The notes below the pieces were generated by a model. The model saw only the letters and a list, made by a program, of their open reading frames with translations, did not search any database and was not told where the DNA came from. Below, piece after piece: positions 1 to 5,170 of a DNA stretch of 5,508 nt; position 1 is the stretch's first letter, and each line of letters starts with the position of its first letter. Source of the stretch: Nitrososphaeraceae archaeon. GTDB taxonomy: Archaea; Thermoproteota; Nitrososphaeria; Nitrososphaerales; Nitrososphaeraceae. Location: NCBI GenBank assembly GCA_025937665.1, contig JAICQW010000122.1:1-5508 (forward strand). Direction: 5' to 3'. Made by a program: the position numbers and the translations under genes.

Positions 1-195
1 ATGTAACAGTGATTGTTGTCAAAATTCAAACTAAAATAAAGATAGTGAGGTTCTTCCTAAACATTATTCACCAATATTTTAGAGAAGTATAAAAAATATA
101 ACAATATAATATGAAATTCTTATGATTCTATTCTTTTATCATTATAAAATTAATTAATCATGGTTTTAATTTATCATGAAACTATCATAAATATA

Positions 196-205
196 TTTAT
201 ATAAA
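196..205 (+). promoter_or_regulatory. Strong archaeal TATA box (TTTATATAAA)
   Basis: TTTATATAAA is the closest match in the window to the archaeal TATA consensus. The core is a palindrome, so it could fire either way: an A-rich BRE-like stretch (ATAAAT) lies upstream on the plus side and GCAAAA lies upstream on the minus side. Plus-strand firing would start RNA near 225-228, just before the hairpin at 244-270. On the minus strand only trivial open frames follow. No gene of normal size explains this promoter. Confidence 0.45.
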
Positions 206-225
206 CTTTTGCTCACTTTGAATTG

Positions 226-284
226 GTAAGGTAGAGAAATCATCGATTGATCTGCTGTCAGATCAATTCGTCAACTTTTCCTTT
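226..284 (+). ncRNA. Candidate small RNA with an 11-bp hairpin
   Basis: About 26 bases after the TATA box at 196-205, a transcript would run into a hairpin. The left arm 244-254 pairs with 259-270 around a CTGT loop: nine consecutive Watson-Crick pairs (ATTGATCTG with CAGATCAAT), then two more G-C pairs after a single bulged T at 268. A pyrimidine-rich stretch (274-284, including CTTTTCCTTT) follows and could end the transcript, since archaeal termination relies on T-rich tracts. The predicted RNA would be about 55-60 nt. No C/D-box or H/ACA signature was found. Alternatives are an operator palindrome, or a leader structure in front of the 21-codon frame at 285-350. Both ends are estimates from spacing. 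Confidence 0.28.
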
Positions 285-839
285 ATGCCAGTACCAAGTG
301 CTGAATATGACAAAATTAGAATCTCGAAATATTTCTTATTGAAACAGTAATAGCTTATCTCAATCGTTTGCTAAGATCCTAAATATCCATATTTGATCAA
401 GGCTAAAAACCATGGTTGTAGTGACTTTCTGACGGAACATCTAAAAATTATGATTACTACTAAAAGTATCATATTCTACATGAGCCATCATCTGTTAGTA
501 TTTTATTGGTTCCCTGCAATCAAAAAGTGCAAATTATGAGCACAGTTTTCTGGTTTATTAATATTCCTTCATGTAGTAACAATGATTCTCTTGATCTTCC
601 TGAATTGGCGATCATTCGATTTAATAAAATAATTCAATATTGGGATCAAACATGCAAAATTCTTTGACCACATGATTTTTTAATTTCCGGATTGAATAAA
701 TCAAGATAACATTCGTATTCACAATAGATAAACAAAATAGAATGGAGAAAATAAGCGCTCGAAGTTGCTGAATGTCGTTTTTGATGCACATGTCAATGGA
801 AATTTTGAACAAATTCGCAGAATTTTAGATGTCCAAATG

Positions 840-847
840 TATTTATC
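840..847 (+). promoter_or_regulatory. TATA-like box of the TPR gene (leaderless)
   Basis: TATTTATC is centred about 26-27 bases upstream of the ATG at 870, the spacing expected when an archaeal transcript starts at or next to the start codon. No Shine-Dalgarno-like motif precedes this ATG, which fits leaderless expression. Confidence 0.45.
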
Positions 848-869
848 TTGATACGAGTAATCATAAGCG

Positions 870-1973
870 ATGAGCAGATTCTTCAGAGCTAAAGAGAAAG
901 AGGATAATTCTAAACCCGAAGTAGCTAAAGGCATGGATCATCTCGATTTCCAAGTACGTGACCTCTATAAGAAAGGCGTAAATTACATGTCAAACGACAA
1001 GCTAAGTGATGCAATCCGTAGTTTTGAATTAGCTCTGAGATTAGACCCAAATTATGTGGAAGCTTGGATAAAAAAGGGATATGCCCATTTTCATTTACGA
1101 GATTATTCCTTCGCTATCTCTTCTTACGATATGGCATTAAACATTGATCCTGACAATCATGAAGCTTGGAACTTGAAGGGACTTGCGTATTATAAAATGA
1201 ATAACTATACTAAGGCCATAGAATGTTGTACCAAAGCATTAGACTCTAATCCTAGCGACGGTTTGGTCTGGTATAACTATGCGTGCTATCTCACATTAGA
1301 TGGCAAAATAGACAATGGAATGGAAGCCCTAAAGAGGGCGATTGAAATTGACATTTCGCATGCAAAAAAAGCCGTACGGGATAAGGATTTTGAAAGTGCC
1401 CATGCTGAGGAAGGTTTCATGAGAATTATCGAGGTGGTTGTACTTGAATCATTACGACAGGGGTATGACTACGCGGGAAAAATTGTCTGGGCAACAGGTA
1501 TGGATAGTCAAGATGTTCAAGAAGCTATTATGAGATTAAGTATGAAAGGGTTGGTGACAATAAAGCAAAAAAAATCAATTACGGGTAAAGAAGAGTACTA
1601 TGAGCTTTCGAGGGATATATCAGATAAATTGGGAGAGGTCAAAAGGTCTGGATTTCTCAAACCTAAGGAATACTCGGCACCTATTCAGGAGATAAAAGAT
1701 ATTATTGAAATTCTAGATAAATCTATAGAGTCTGTCAAAAATGGTGACCTGAACCAGACTGTAGATTCCTTTGAGCAGCTAACAAACCCATCTAAACATG
1801 GAAATACAATGATTGAACAATTTTTTGATCAGCATCGCGACCTGAGACTTTATCAGGCCAGACTAAACGATAAGGGTCAAGAGTATTTGGATTCGCACAA
1901 GTCAGAATTGACTACCTTCTTAGAGGGCATTATTGAAAAGGTAAGAAGTGGTCCTTTATCCAGAACAATCTAG
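870..1973 (+). CDS. TPR-repeat protein with winged-helix-like middle segment
   Basis: This 367-residue protein begins with a short charged segment (residues 1-28) and then about four tetratricopeptide repeats: roughly 29-62, 63-96, 97-130 and a divergent terminal repeat 131-164 (WYNYACYLTLDGKIDNGMEA), followed by an acidic tail typical of a last TPR. TPRs are protein-protein docking scaffolds. Residues about 183-255 look like a winged helix, with a recognition-helix-like stretch (DSQDVQEAIMRLSMKGLV) and a Lys-rich wing before EEYYEL. Residues 270-367 are helical and not recognised. There is no signal peptide or membrane segment, so it should be cytosolic. The start is fixed by an in-frame TAA at 864-866 and by the TATA-like box at 840-847. 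It is convergent with the downstream regulator gene. A role as a TPR-coupled DNA-binding regulator or adaptor is inference; the TPR call itself is firm. Confidence 0.85.
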   Translation: MSRFFRAKEKEDNSKPEVAKGMDHLDFQVRDLYKKGVNYMSNDKLSDAIRSFELALRLDPNYVEAWIKKGYAHFHLRDYSFAISSYDMALNIDPDNHEAWNLKGLAYYKMNNYTKAIECCTKALDSNPSDGLVWYNYACYLTLDGKIDNGMEALKRAIEIDISHAKKAVRDKDFESAHAEEGFMRIIEVVVLESLRQGYDYAGKIVWATGMDSQDVQEAIMRLSMKGLVTIKQKKSITGKEEYYELSRDISDKLGEVKRSGFLKPKEYSAPIQEIKDIIEILDKSIESVKNGDLNQTVDSFEQLTNPSKHGNTMIEQFFDQHRDLRLYQARLNDKGQEYLDSHKSELTTFLEGIIEKVRSGPLSRTI

Positions 1974-2040
1974 AATCAAATAAATTTACATTTTGTTATC
2001 TTAATTCAGAAAATCACTTATGAAAACTTGTGTTCGAATT
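1974..2040. terminator. Convergent intergenic spacer with weak T-tracts
   Basis: These 67 bases separate two convergent genes. On the plus strand TTTTGTT at 1991-1997 follows the TPR stop. On the minus strand short TTTT runs (complement of AAAA at 2011-2014 and 2022-2025) follow the regulator's stop. There is no GC-rich hairpin. These are plausible archaeal T-tract termination sites for both genes, but weak ones. The GTTCGAATTC at 2032-2041 resembles a tRNA T-loop but lacks a pairing stem. Confidence 0.3.
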
Positions 2041-2346
2041 CTAACCTATTTTTGATTTGTTTATTTTTGTTACGATCTCCCTAAACGTATCCATATTAGA
2101 TTCTAGATAATTTGAAACAAAATACATTATTCCATATTTTTCGCCCATACGGGAAACTAAATTATTTTTTTCCAATACATCCACGTGATGTTGAACAGCC
2201 TTATAGTCAAGATCCAAAGCTTCAGCCATGCGATTTATGTTGAGCGGGGTATCTTGCAGCAAATTTATTATCTTAATTCTATTTTCACCTCCCTTTGAAC
2301 CTGCAAATAGATACCAAAGTAGCCGCCTTGCCGTAGGGTCTGACAT
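2041..2346 (-). CDS. ArsR-type winged-helix transcriptional regulator
   Basis: This 101-residue protein is almost entirely one winged helix-turn-helix domain. Helix 1 contains GGENRIKIINLL (19-30), the helix-turn-helix runs through INRMAEALDLDYKAVQHHVD (37-56) with recognition helix about 47-61, and the wing is about 62-78 (VSRMGEKYGIMYFVS). The LLWYLFAGSKGG lead-in (9-20) is, from memory, typical of the many small thaumarchaeal regulators of this class. There is not a single cysteine, so Cys-based metal or redox sensing as in classic ArsR/SmtB proteins is unlikely; the effector is unknown. It probably binds DNA as a dimer. The gene is divergent from thi4 across a 115-base spacer holding both promoters and an inverted repeat, so control of thi4 and of itself is a reasonable guess but is not shown. 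Its start has an AT-rich TATA-like box 26 bases upstream and no Shine-Dalgarno site. Confidence 0.8.
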   Translation of the reverse strand: MSDPTARRLLWYLFAGSKGGENRIKIINLLQDTPLNINRMAEALDLDYKAVQHHVDVLEKNNLVSRMGEKYGIMYFVSNYLESNMDTFREIVTKINKSKIG

Positions 2347-2366
2347 TGAATTTACTCACAATACTC

Positions 2367-2378
2367 TTTTAATTAAAA
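2367..2378 (-). promoter_or_regulatory. TATA-like palindrome of the regulator gene
   Basis: TTTTAATTAAAA is a perfect 12-base palindrome centred 26-27 bases upstream of the regulator's ATG (complement of 2344-2346). That is the spacing of a TATA box for a leaderless transcript. Because it is palindromic it could also be a repressor half-site overlapping the promoter. Confidence 0.4.
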
Positions 2379-2397
2379 TTTGAATTTATGGCCAGAG

Positions 2398-2422
2398 ATT
2401 CCCCCAATTTAAAACTGGGAAT
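2398..2422. promoter_or_regulatory. Inverted repeat, candidate operator between regulator and thi4
   Basis: ATTCCC (2398-2403) is repeated inverted as GGGAAT (2417-2422) across a 13-base AT-rich spacer. It lies just upstream of the thi4 TATA-like box and about 50-75 bases upstream of the regulator's ATG. The arms are the only GC-rich patches in a very AT-rich spacer. Half-sites about two helical turns apart (19 bases centre to centre) suit a dimeric winged-helix protein. No TPP riboswitch signature is present in this spacer. Function as an operator is inference. Confidence 0.3.
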
Positions 2423-2429
2423 ACACATA

Positions 2430-2437
2430 ATATTAAT
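2430..2437 (+). promoter_or_regulatory. TATA-like box of thi4 (leaderless)
   Basis: ATATTAAT lies in an AT-rich patch (2427-2440) centred about 28 bases upstream of the thi4 ATG, consistent with a transcript starting at or within a few bases of the start codon. There is no Shine-Dalgarno-like sequence before the ATG. Confidence 0.4.
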
Positions 2438-2461
2438 ACAAGATAGAGCGTTAATTGAACC

Positions 2462-3268
2462 ATGGAAAAAATTTTCACGGAGACAAGTGAAAAAGACATA
2501 ACGCGAACTATTGCACAAATGTTCAATGAAACATTGATGGAGTATAGCGATTGCGATGTAATAATAATCGGTGCCGGACCCGCAGGATTGATGGCGGGAC
2601 GAGAATTATGCAAAAACGGTGTTCAAACGCTCATAATTGAGCAGAATAACTACCTCGGTGGAGGATACTGGGTCGGAGGATATATGATGAATCCTGTGAC
2701 TGTTAGATATCCAGCAAATAAGATTTGGGATGAACTTGGAGTACCTTATAGAAAGATTTCAGATTCATTATTTGCCACTTGGGGACCTCACGCTTGTTCA
2801 AAGCTAATTGCATCAGCGTGTGATTCAGGAGTCAGATTCCTCCAGCTGACCAAATTTGATGATCTAGTACTGAGAAATGATAAAGTAAGTGGAGTTGTCG
2901 TGAACTGGATGCCTGTCTCTGCATTACCAAGAAATATTACATGTGTGGATCCTGTCGCTCTTGAATCAAAAATAGTAATAGATGCATCAGGTCATGACTC
3001 TGTGGCTGTAAAAAGAATGATGGATAGAGGATATGTGAAATGGAAAGGAATGGAACCTATGTCGGTGACTGGAGAAGATGCAGTTGTAGAATATACAGGC
3101 GAGGTTTATCCTGGATTAATTGCAGCTGGGATGTCAGCAACTGAGACTCATGGATTACCAAGAATGGGGCCTACGTTTGGTTCGATGCTTTTATCAGGTA
3201 GGAAAGCGGCCCAAGTTGCTATCAGTAAATTGAAGAAAATTCCAAATCCAGATATTAAAATCAAGTAG
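2462..3268 (+). CDS. thi4: Thi4-type thiazole synthase, non-cysteine (probably sulfide-dependent)
   Basis: This 268-residue protein makes the ADP-thiazole precursor of thiamine from NAD and glycine plus sulfur. Visible features are the dinucleotide-binding GAGPAG (37-42) after a buried strand, E60 at the end of the second strand, the GGGYWVGG loop (66-73), the GHD motif (177-179) and the family signature ETHGLPRMGPTFGSMLLSG (228-246). Length and N-terminal layout (SEKDITRTIAQMFNETLMEY) fit archaeal Thi4. Yeast THI4 gives up an active-site Cys (Cys205, just before AKR) as sulfur donor. Here the aligned stretch after GHD reads SVAVKR, and there is no cysteine after C161, so self-sacrifice is not possible. 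Non-Cys Thi4s are known to be catalytic and to use free sulfide with iron; applying that here is inference. The start is fixed by an in-frame TGA at 2456-2458. The archaemetzincin-like gene follows 26 bases downstream. Confidence 0.93.
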   Translation: MEKIFTETSEKDITRTIAQMFNETLMEYSDCDVIIIGAGPAGLMAGRELCKNGVQTLIIEQNNYLGGGYWVGGYMMNPVTVRYPANKIWDELGVPYRKISDSLFATWGPHACSKLIASACDSGVRFLQLTKFDDLVLRNDKVSGVVVNWMPVSALPRNITCVDPVALESKIVIDASGHDSVAVKRMMDRGYVKWKGMEPMSVTGEDAVVEYTGEVYPGLIAAGMSATETHGLPRMGPTFGSMLLSGRKAAQVAISKLKKIPNPDIKIK

Positions 3269-3285
3269 GGTTACAAGTAGACTTT

Positions 3286-3316
3286 GATATACATATGAAA
3301 TTATCATATGTACATC
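3286..3316 (+). repeat. Inverted repeat enclosing a start codon
   Basis: Arms 3286-3297 (GATATACATATG) and 3305-3316 (CATATGTACATC) pair at 11 of 12 positions around a 7-base loop; the only mismatch is 3289/3313. The ATG of the downstream gene (3295-3297) sits inside the left arm at the loop end. In a transcript read through from thi4 this could hide the start codon; at DNA level it could be a protein-binding palindrome. AT-rich sequence makes some palindromes likely by chance, but 11 of 12 is longer than usual. Confidence 0.4.
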
Positions 3317-4065
3317 TCTACTACTCAACCTTGACGAATTCATTTCTTTCGAAAAAAGTTTCTACTATTTTACAGGAATTCATGCCATTCATTTATGTAG
3401 ATGTAAGGCCGTTTACACACCATTCCCAGAATAATATGATTGATGATAATTATAGAGACAATTTGATGATTCAGTTGTCACATGATAACGGTGATGATAG
3501 TGGTAAGGGCAGCCCTGCCGATTCACATAATACATCCAATAATAGATGCAAAAAAACAGAGATTATCGATGGCTTCTACCTTCAGAGAATCTACTCCAGA
3601 ATAATAGATGACAATGAATCACATTTGAGCCATTTTCATCTTGTATTTGAAGACAATTTGGTGTGTACCTATGACGAAATTGACAAGAGATATCACGCCA
3701 GACCTATAATTTGCGGCTCTCCGAGCATAATATCAATTCCGAGTATTATTGAAGGTCCTGCGAAACCAAAAGGATATTATTTCAAACAAATGTTGAAAGA
3801 CATACTCTCTATCAGTAGTAAAGAAATAGAAAATGAATTTGCTAGTACTTTTATTAGCTATGACGATCCACGACTTACGCAAGTGGCCACAGGATATGTC
3901 ATTCAGGCAATCTTTTTTTTTCTTACCAATGGTAACCCTTTCTGTTCACAGTATCCCTGCAGATTATTTAACTCCCACTGGCAAGAAGAATTAATCTATA
4001 CACAGGTAATAAATCCAGTACTGTGTGAAGAACACCTACAAATATTCGCCGAGGCGGGTAAATGA
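3295..4065 (+). CDS. Archaemetzincin-like protein (probable DUF6775 family), zinc motif absent
   Basis: This 256-residue protein resembles, from memory, the archaeal DUF6775 'putative metallopeptidase' family: FHLVFEDNLVCTYDEIDKRYHARPIICGSPSII (split 114-130 and 131-146) followed by EGPAKPKGYY (153-162). Near the C-terminus it shows G213, C217-x4-C222-x-L224, then C244-x2-H247. Archaemetzincins carry HExxHxxGx3Cx4CxMx17CxxC; measured back from C217, G213 falls exactly on the motif Gly, while the HExxH slots (206-210) read IFFFL. So the cysteine scaffold is kept and the catalytic zinc site is not. Residues 61-85 are a low-complexity Asp/Ser/Asn/His stretch, probably a loop. There is no signal peptide. 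The gene follows thi4 by 26 bases with no Shine-Dalgarno site, so co-transcription is likely. ATG 3295 is the first possible start after an in-frame TAA at 3256-3258. The coding frame is intact. Peptidase activity is doubtful; a structural or binding role is possible. Confidence 0.6.
   Translation: MKLSYVHLYYSTLTNSFLSKKVSTILQEFMPFIYVDVRPFTHHSQNNMIDDNYRDNLMIQLSHDNGDDSGKGSPADSHNTSNNRCKKTEIIDGFYLQRIYSRIIDDNESHLSHFHLVFEDNLVCTYDEIDKRYHARPIICGSPSIISIPSIIEGPAKPKGYYFKQMLKDILSISSKEIENEFASTFISYDDPRLTQVATGYVIQAIFFFLTNGNPFCSQYPCRLFNSHWQEELIYTQVINPVLCEEHLQIFAEAGK
3913..3921 (+). other. Nine-T run inside a coding sequence
   Basis: TTTTTTTTT encodes Phe207-Phe209 of the archaemetzincin-like protein. On the non-template strand a T9 run is the kind of sequence at which archaeal RNA polymerase can pause, release or slip. 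The frame reads through to a full C-terminus, so it is not an obvious frameshift. Confidence 0.5.
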
Positions 4066-4113
4066 TCCAAGCATAATCTTTTAGTATTCAAGTTATTATT
4101 ACCAATCCAGTCC

Positions 4114-4118
4114 TTTTT
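4114..4118 (+). terminator. T-rich terminator candidate after the archaemetzincin-like gene
   Basis: TCCTTTTTCA lies about 50 bases after the stop codon, with a smaller TTTT at 4079-4082. No hairpin precedes it. Archaeal termination needs only a T-tract, so this is a plausible end for the thi4 transcript before the trxB promoter; support is weak. Confidence 0.25.
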
Positions 4119-4131
4119 CAAAACCTAATTG

Positions 4132-4148
4132 AATAAACACTGTTTATT
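4132..4148 (+). promoter_or_regulatory. Palindrome overlapping the likely trxB promoter
   Basis: AATAAAC (4132-4138) and GTTTATT (4142-4148) form a perfect 7-base inverted repeat around ACT. The right arm (GTTTATTTC) is the best TATA-like sequence upstream of trxB and would start RNA near 4170, giving a leader of about 25 bases; a weaker AT-rich patch at 4166-4175 would suit a leaderless start instead. A palindrome on top of the TATA box is a classic repressor position, but an AT-rich palindrome can also arise by chance. Confidence 0.35.
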
Positions 4149-4195
4149 TCCGAACAAATTATTAATGGTTAAATCTTCCATCCACTTAATCACAC

Positions 4196-5170
4196 ATGTC
4201 AAAAAATTCAAATCAAGATTCTCATGACCCATTGGATGTAAAGAATCTTTATGATGTTATTATTATTGGATCTGGACCAGCAGGTTATACAGCAGGAGTT
4301 TATTCCTCACGTGCAAAGCTCAAGACCCTAATAATTTCTGGTTCGCTTCCAGGTGGACAGCTTATGACTACGAGTGAGGTTGAAAACTACCCAGGTTTTC
4401 CCAATGGAATTTTTGGACCCGAACTCATGATGAATATGCGACAACAAGCCGAACGATTTGGAACGACAATAATTGATGATGAAGTGTTAAAAGTAGATTT
4501 CAAAAGATACCCATTTATAATATCGACGCATTCTGAAAGTTACGAAGGTAAGGCAGTATTACTTTGTACTGGTGCATCCCCGAGAAAATTGGGGATTTCT
4601 GGAGAACAAGATTTTGCTGGAAGAGGTGTTTCATATTGTGCAACTTGTGACGGACCATTTTTCAAAGGGGAGGAGATCGCAGTAATAGGTGGAGGTGATA
4701 CTGCAATTGAAGAGGCAACTTTCCTTACTAAGTTTGGTAAATCAGTTAAAATAATTCACAGAAGAGACTTTCTCCGAGCTAGCAAAATCCTACAGGAAAA
4801 GGCGTTTGAAAACTCAAAAATACAATTCATATGGAATCATGTTGTGACAAAGATAAGTGGGAATAAGAAGATAGAGAGCATAGACATAAAGGATATTTCA
4901 ACAGGTGAGAGTCAAAATTTAGCAGTAGGAGGACTATTTGTGGCAATAGGACACGAACCAAATACTTCGATTTTCAAAGATCATTTAGAGTTGGATGAAA
5001 GGGGCTATGTTGTTCTCAAAGAGAATACACAAACTAGTGTTGAGGGAGTTTTTGCAGCTGGAGACGTTCACGATTATCGTTATAGACAAGCAATAACTGC
5101 GGCAGGATTTGGATGTATGGCTGCACTAGATGTAGAAAAGTGGTTAAGTGAAAAAAAATTTCGCAAGTAA
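4196..5170 (+). CDS. trxB: Thioredoxin reductase, NADPH-type
   Basis: This 324-residue flavoenzyme passes electrons from NADPH through FAD and a redox disulfide to thioredoxin in the cytosol. The order of motifs is complete: FAD-binding GSGPAG (25-30), LPGGQLMTTSEVENYPGF (51-68), active-site CATC (148-151) in SYCATCDGPFF, NAD(P)-binding GGGDTA (165-170), HRRDFLR (188-194) whose arginines normally hold the NADPH 2'-phosphate, GHEPNT (252-257), AAGD (287-290) and RQAITAAGFGC (297-307). Length is normal apart from about 18 extra polar residues before the first strand (YDVIIIG). The start is nevertheless the only option: an in-frame TAA stands at 4187-4189 and the next Met is residue 57. HRRxxxR argues against an F420- or ferredoxin-specific variant. 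The stop codon directly abuts that of the convergent cysteine synthase gene. No thioredoxin gene is in the window. Confidence 0.96.
   Translation: MSKNSNQDSHDPLDVKNLYDVIIIGSGPAGYTAGVYSSRAKLKTLIISGSLPGGQLMTTSEVENYPGFPNGIFGPELMMNMRQQAERFGTTIIDDEVLKVDFKRYPFIISTHSESYEGKAVLLCTGASPRKLGISGEQDFAGRGVSYCATCDGPFFKGEEIAVIGGGDTAIEEATFLTKFGKSVKIIHRRDFLRASKILQEKAFENSKIQFIWNHVVTKISGNKKIESIDIKDISTGESQNLAVGGLFVAIGHEPNTSIFKDHLELDERGYVVLKENTQTSVEGVFAAGDVHDYRYRQAITAAGFGCMAALDVEKWLSEKKFRK
5151..5158 (-). terminator. T8 tract, likely terminator of the cysteine synthase gene
   Basis: Read on the minus strand, eight Ts begin 13 bases after the cysteine synthase stop codon (complement of A8 at 5151-5158). This is a good archaeal T-tract terminator, and it lies inside the last codons of trxB (coding for Glu-Lys-Lys-Phe). 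One sequence therefore serves as trxB C-terminus and probably as terminator for the opposite gene. Confidence 0.45.

Larger units (their letters stand above)
1..869. other. Long AT-rich intergenic region without a convincing gene
   Basis: I see no gene that can be supported here: all six frames are broken by frequent stops, and no tRNA, rRNA, SRP RNA or RNase P RNA signature was recognised. What it does hold is a strong TATA-like box at 196-205, a hairpin at 244-270 followed by a T-rich stretch, small palindromes at 326-335 and 381-394 (the latter AAATAT-CC-ATATTT), and at its right end the TATA-like promoter of the TPR gene. Short open frames at 285-350 (21 codons) and 536-667 (43 codons) are too short to support on sequence alone. 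Long spacers of this kind are common in low-coding-density soil thaumarchaea (general knowledge). Confidence 0.6.

Noticed and set aside
285..350. Plus-strand frame of 21 codons after the hairpin at 244-270
   Set aside because: Very short; it could be a leader peptide or the remnant of a gene start, but nothing follows it in frame and no homologue is recognised.
421..500. C/D-box guide RNA suggested by CTGA and ATGATG-like words on either strand
   Set aside because: The C, D', C' and D boxes do not occur in the right order and spacing, and no terminal stem is seen.
536..667. Plus-strand frame of 43 codons beginning ATG AGC ACA
   Set aside because: A weak TATA-like patch (499-508) lies upstream, but the composition is not distinctive and no family is recognised; cannot be supported without conservation.
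621..812. Open frame of 63 codons on the minus strand with a hydrophobic middle
   Set aside because: AT-rich sequence readily yields hydrophobic frames. There is no convincing promoter at the right distance, no recognisable family, and it lies in otherwise broken intergenic DNA.
719..934. Open frame of 71 codons on the minus strand
   Set aside because: It overlaps the start of the well-supported TPR gene in antisense and has no recognisable features.
2026..2046. tRNA-like T-loop (GTTCGAATTC)
   Set aside because: The flanking bases do not form a 5-bp T stem and no acceptor, D or anticodon arms are present.
2347..2461. TPP riboswitch ahead of the thiamine gene
   Set aside because: The conserved CUGAGA-type core is absent and the promoter position suggests a leaderless transcript, leaving no room for a riboswitch.
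2386..2613. Open frame of 75 codons on the minus strand
   Set aside because: Antisense shadow of the thi4 start and its glycine-rich dinucleotide-binding motif.
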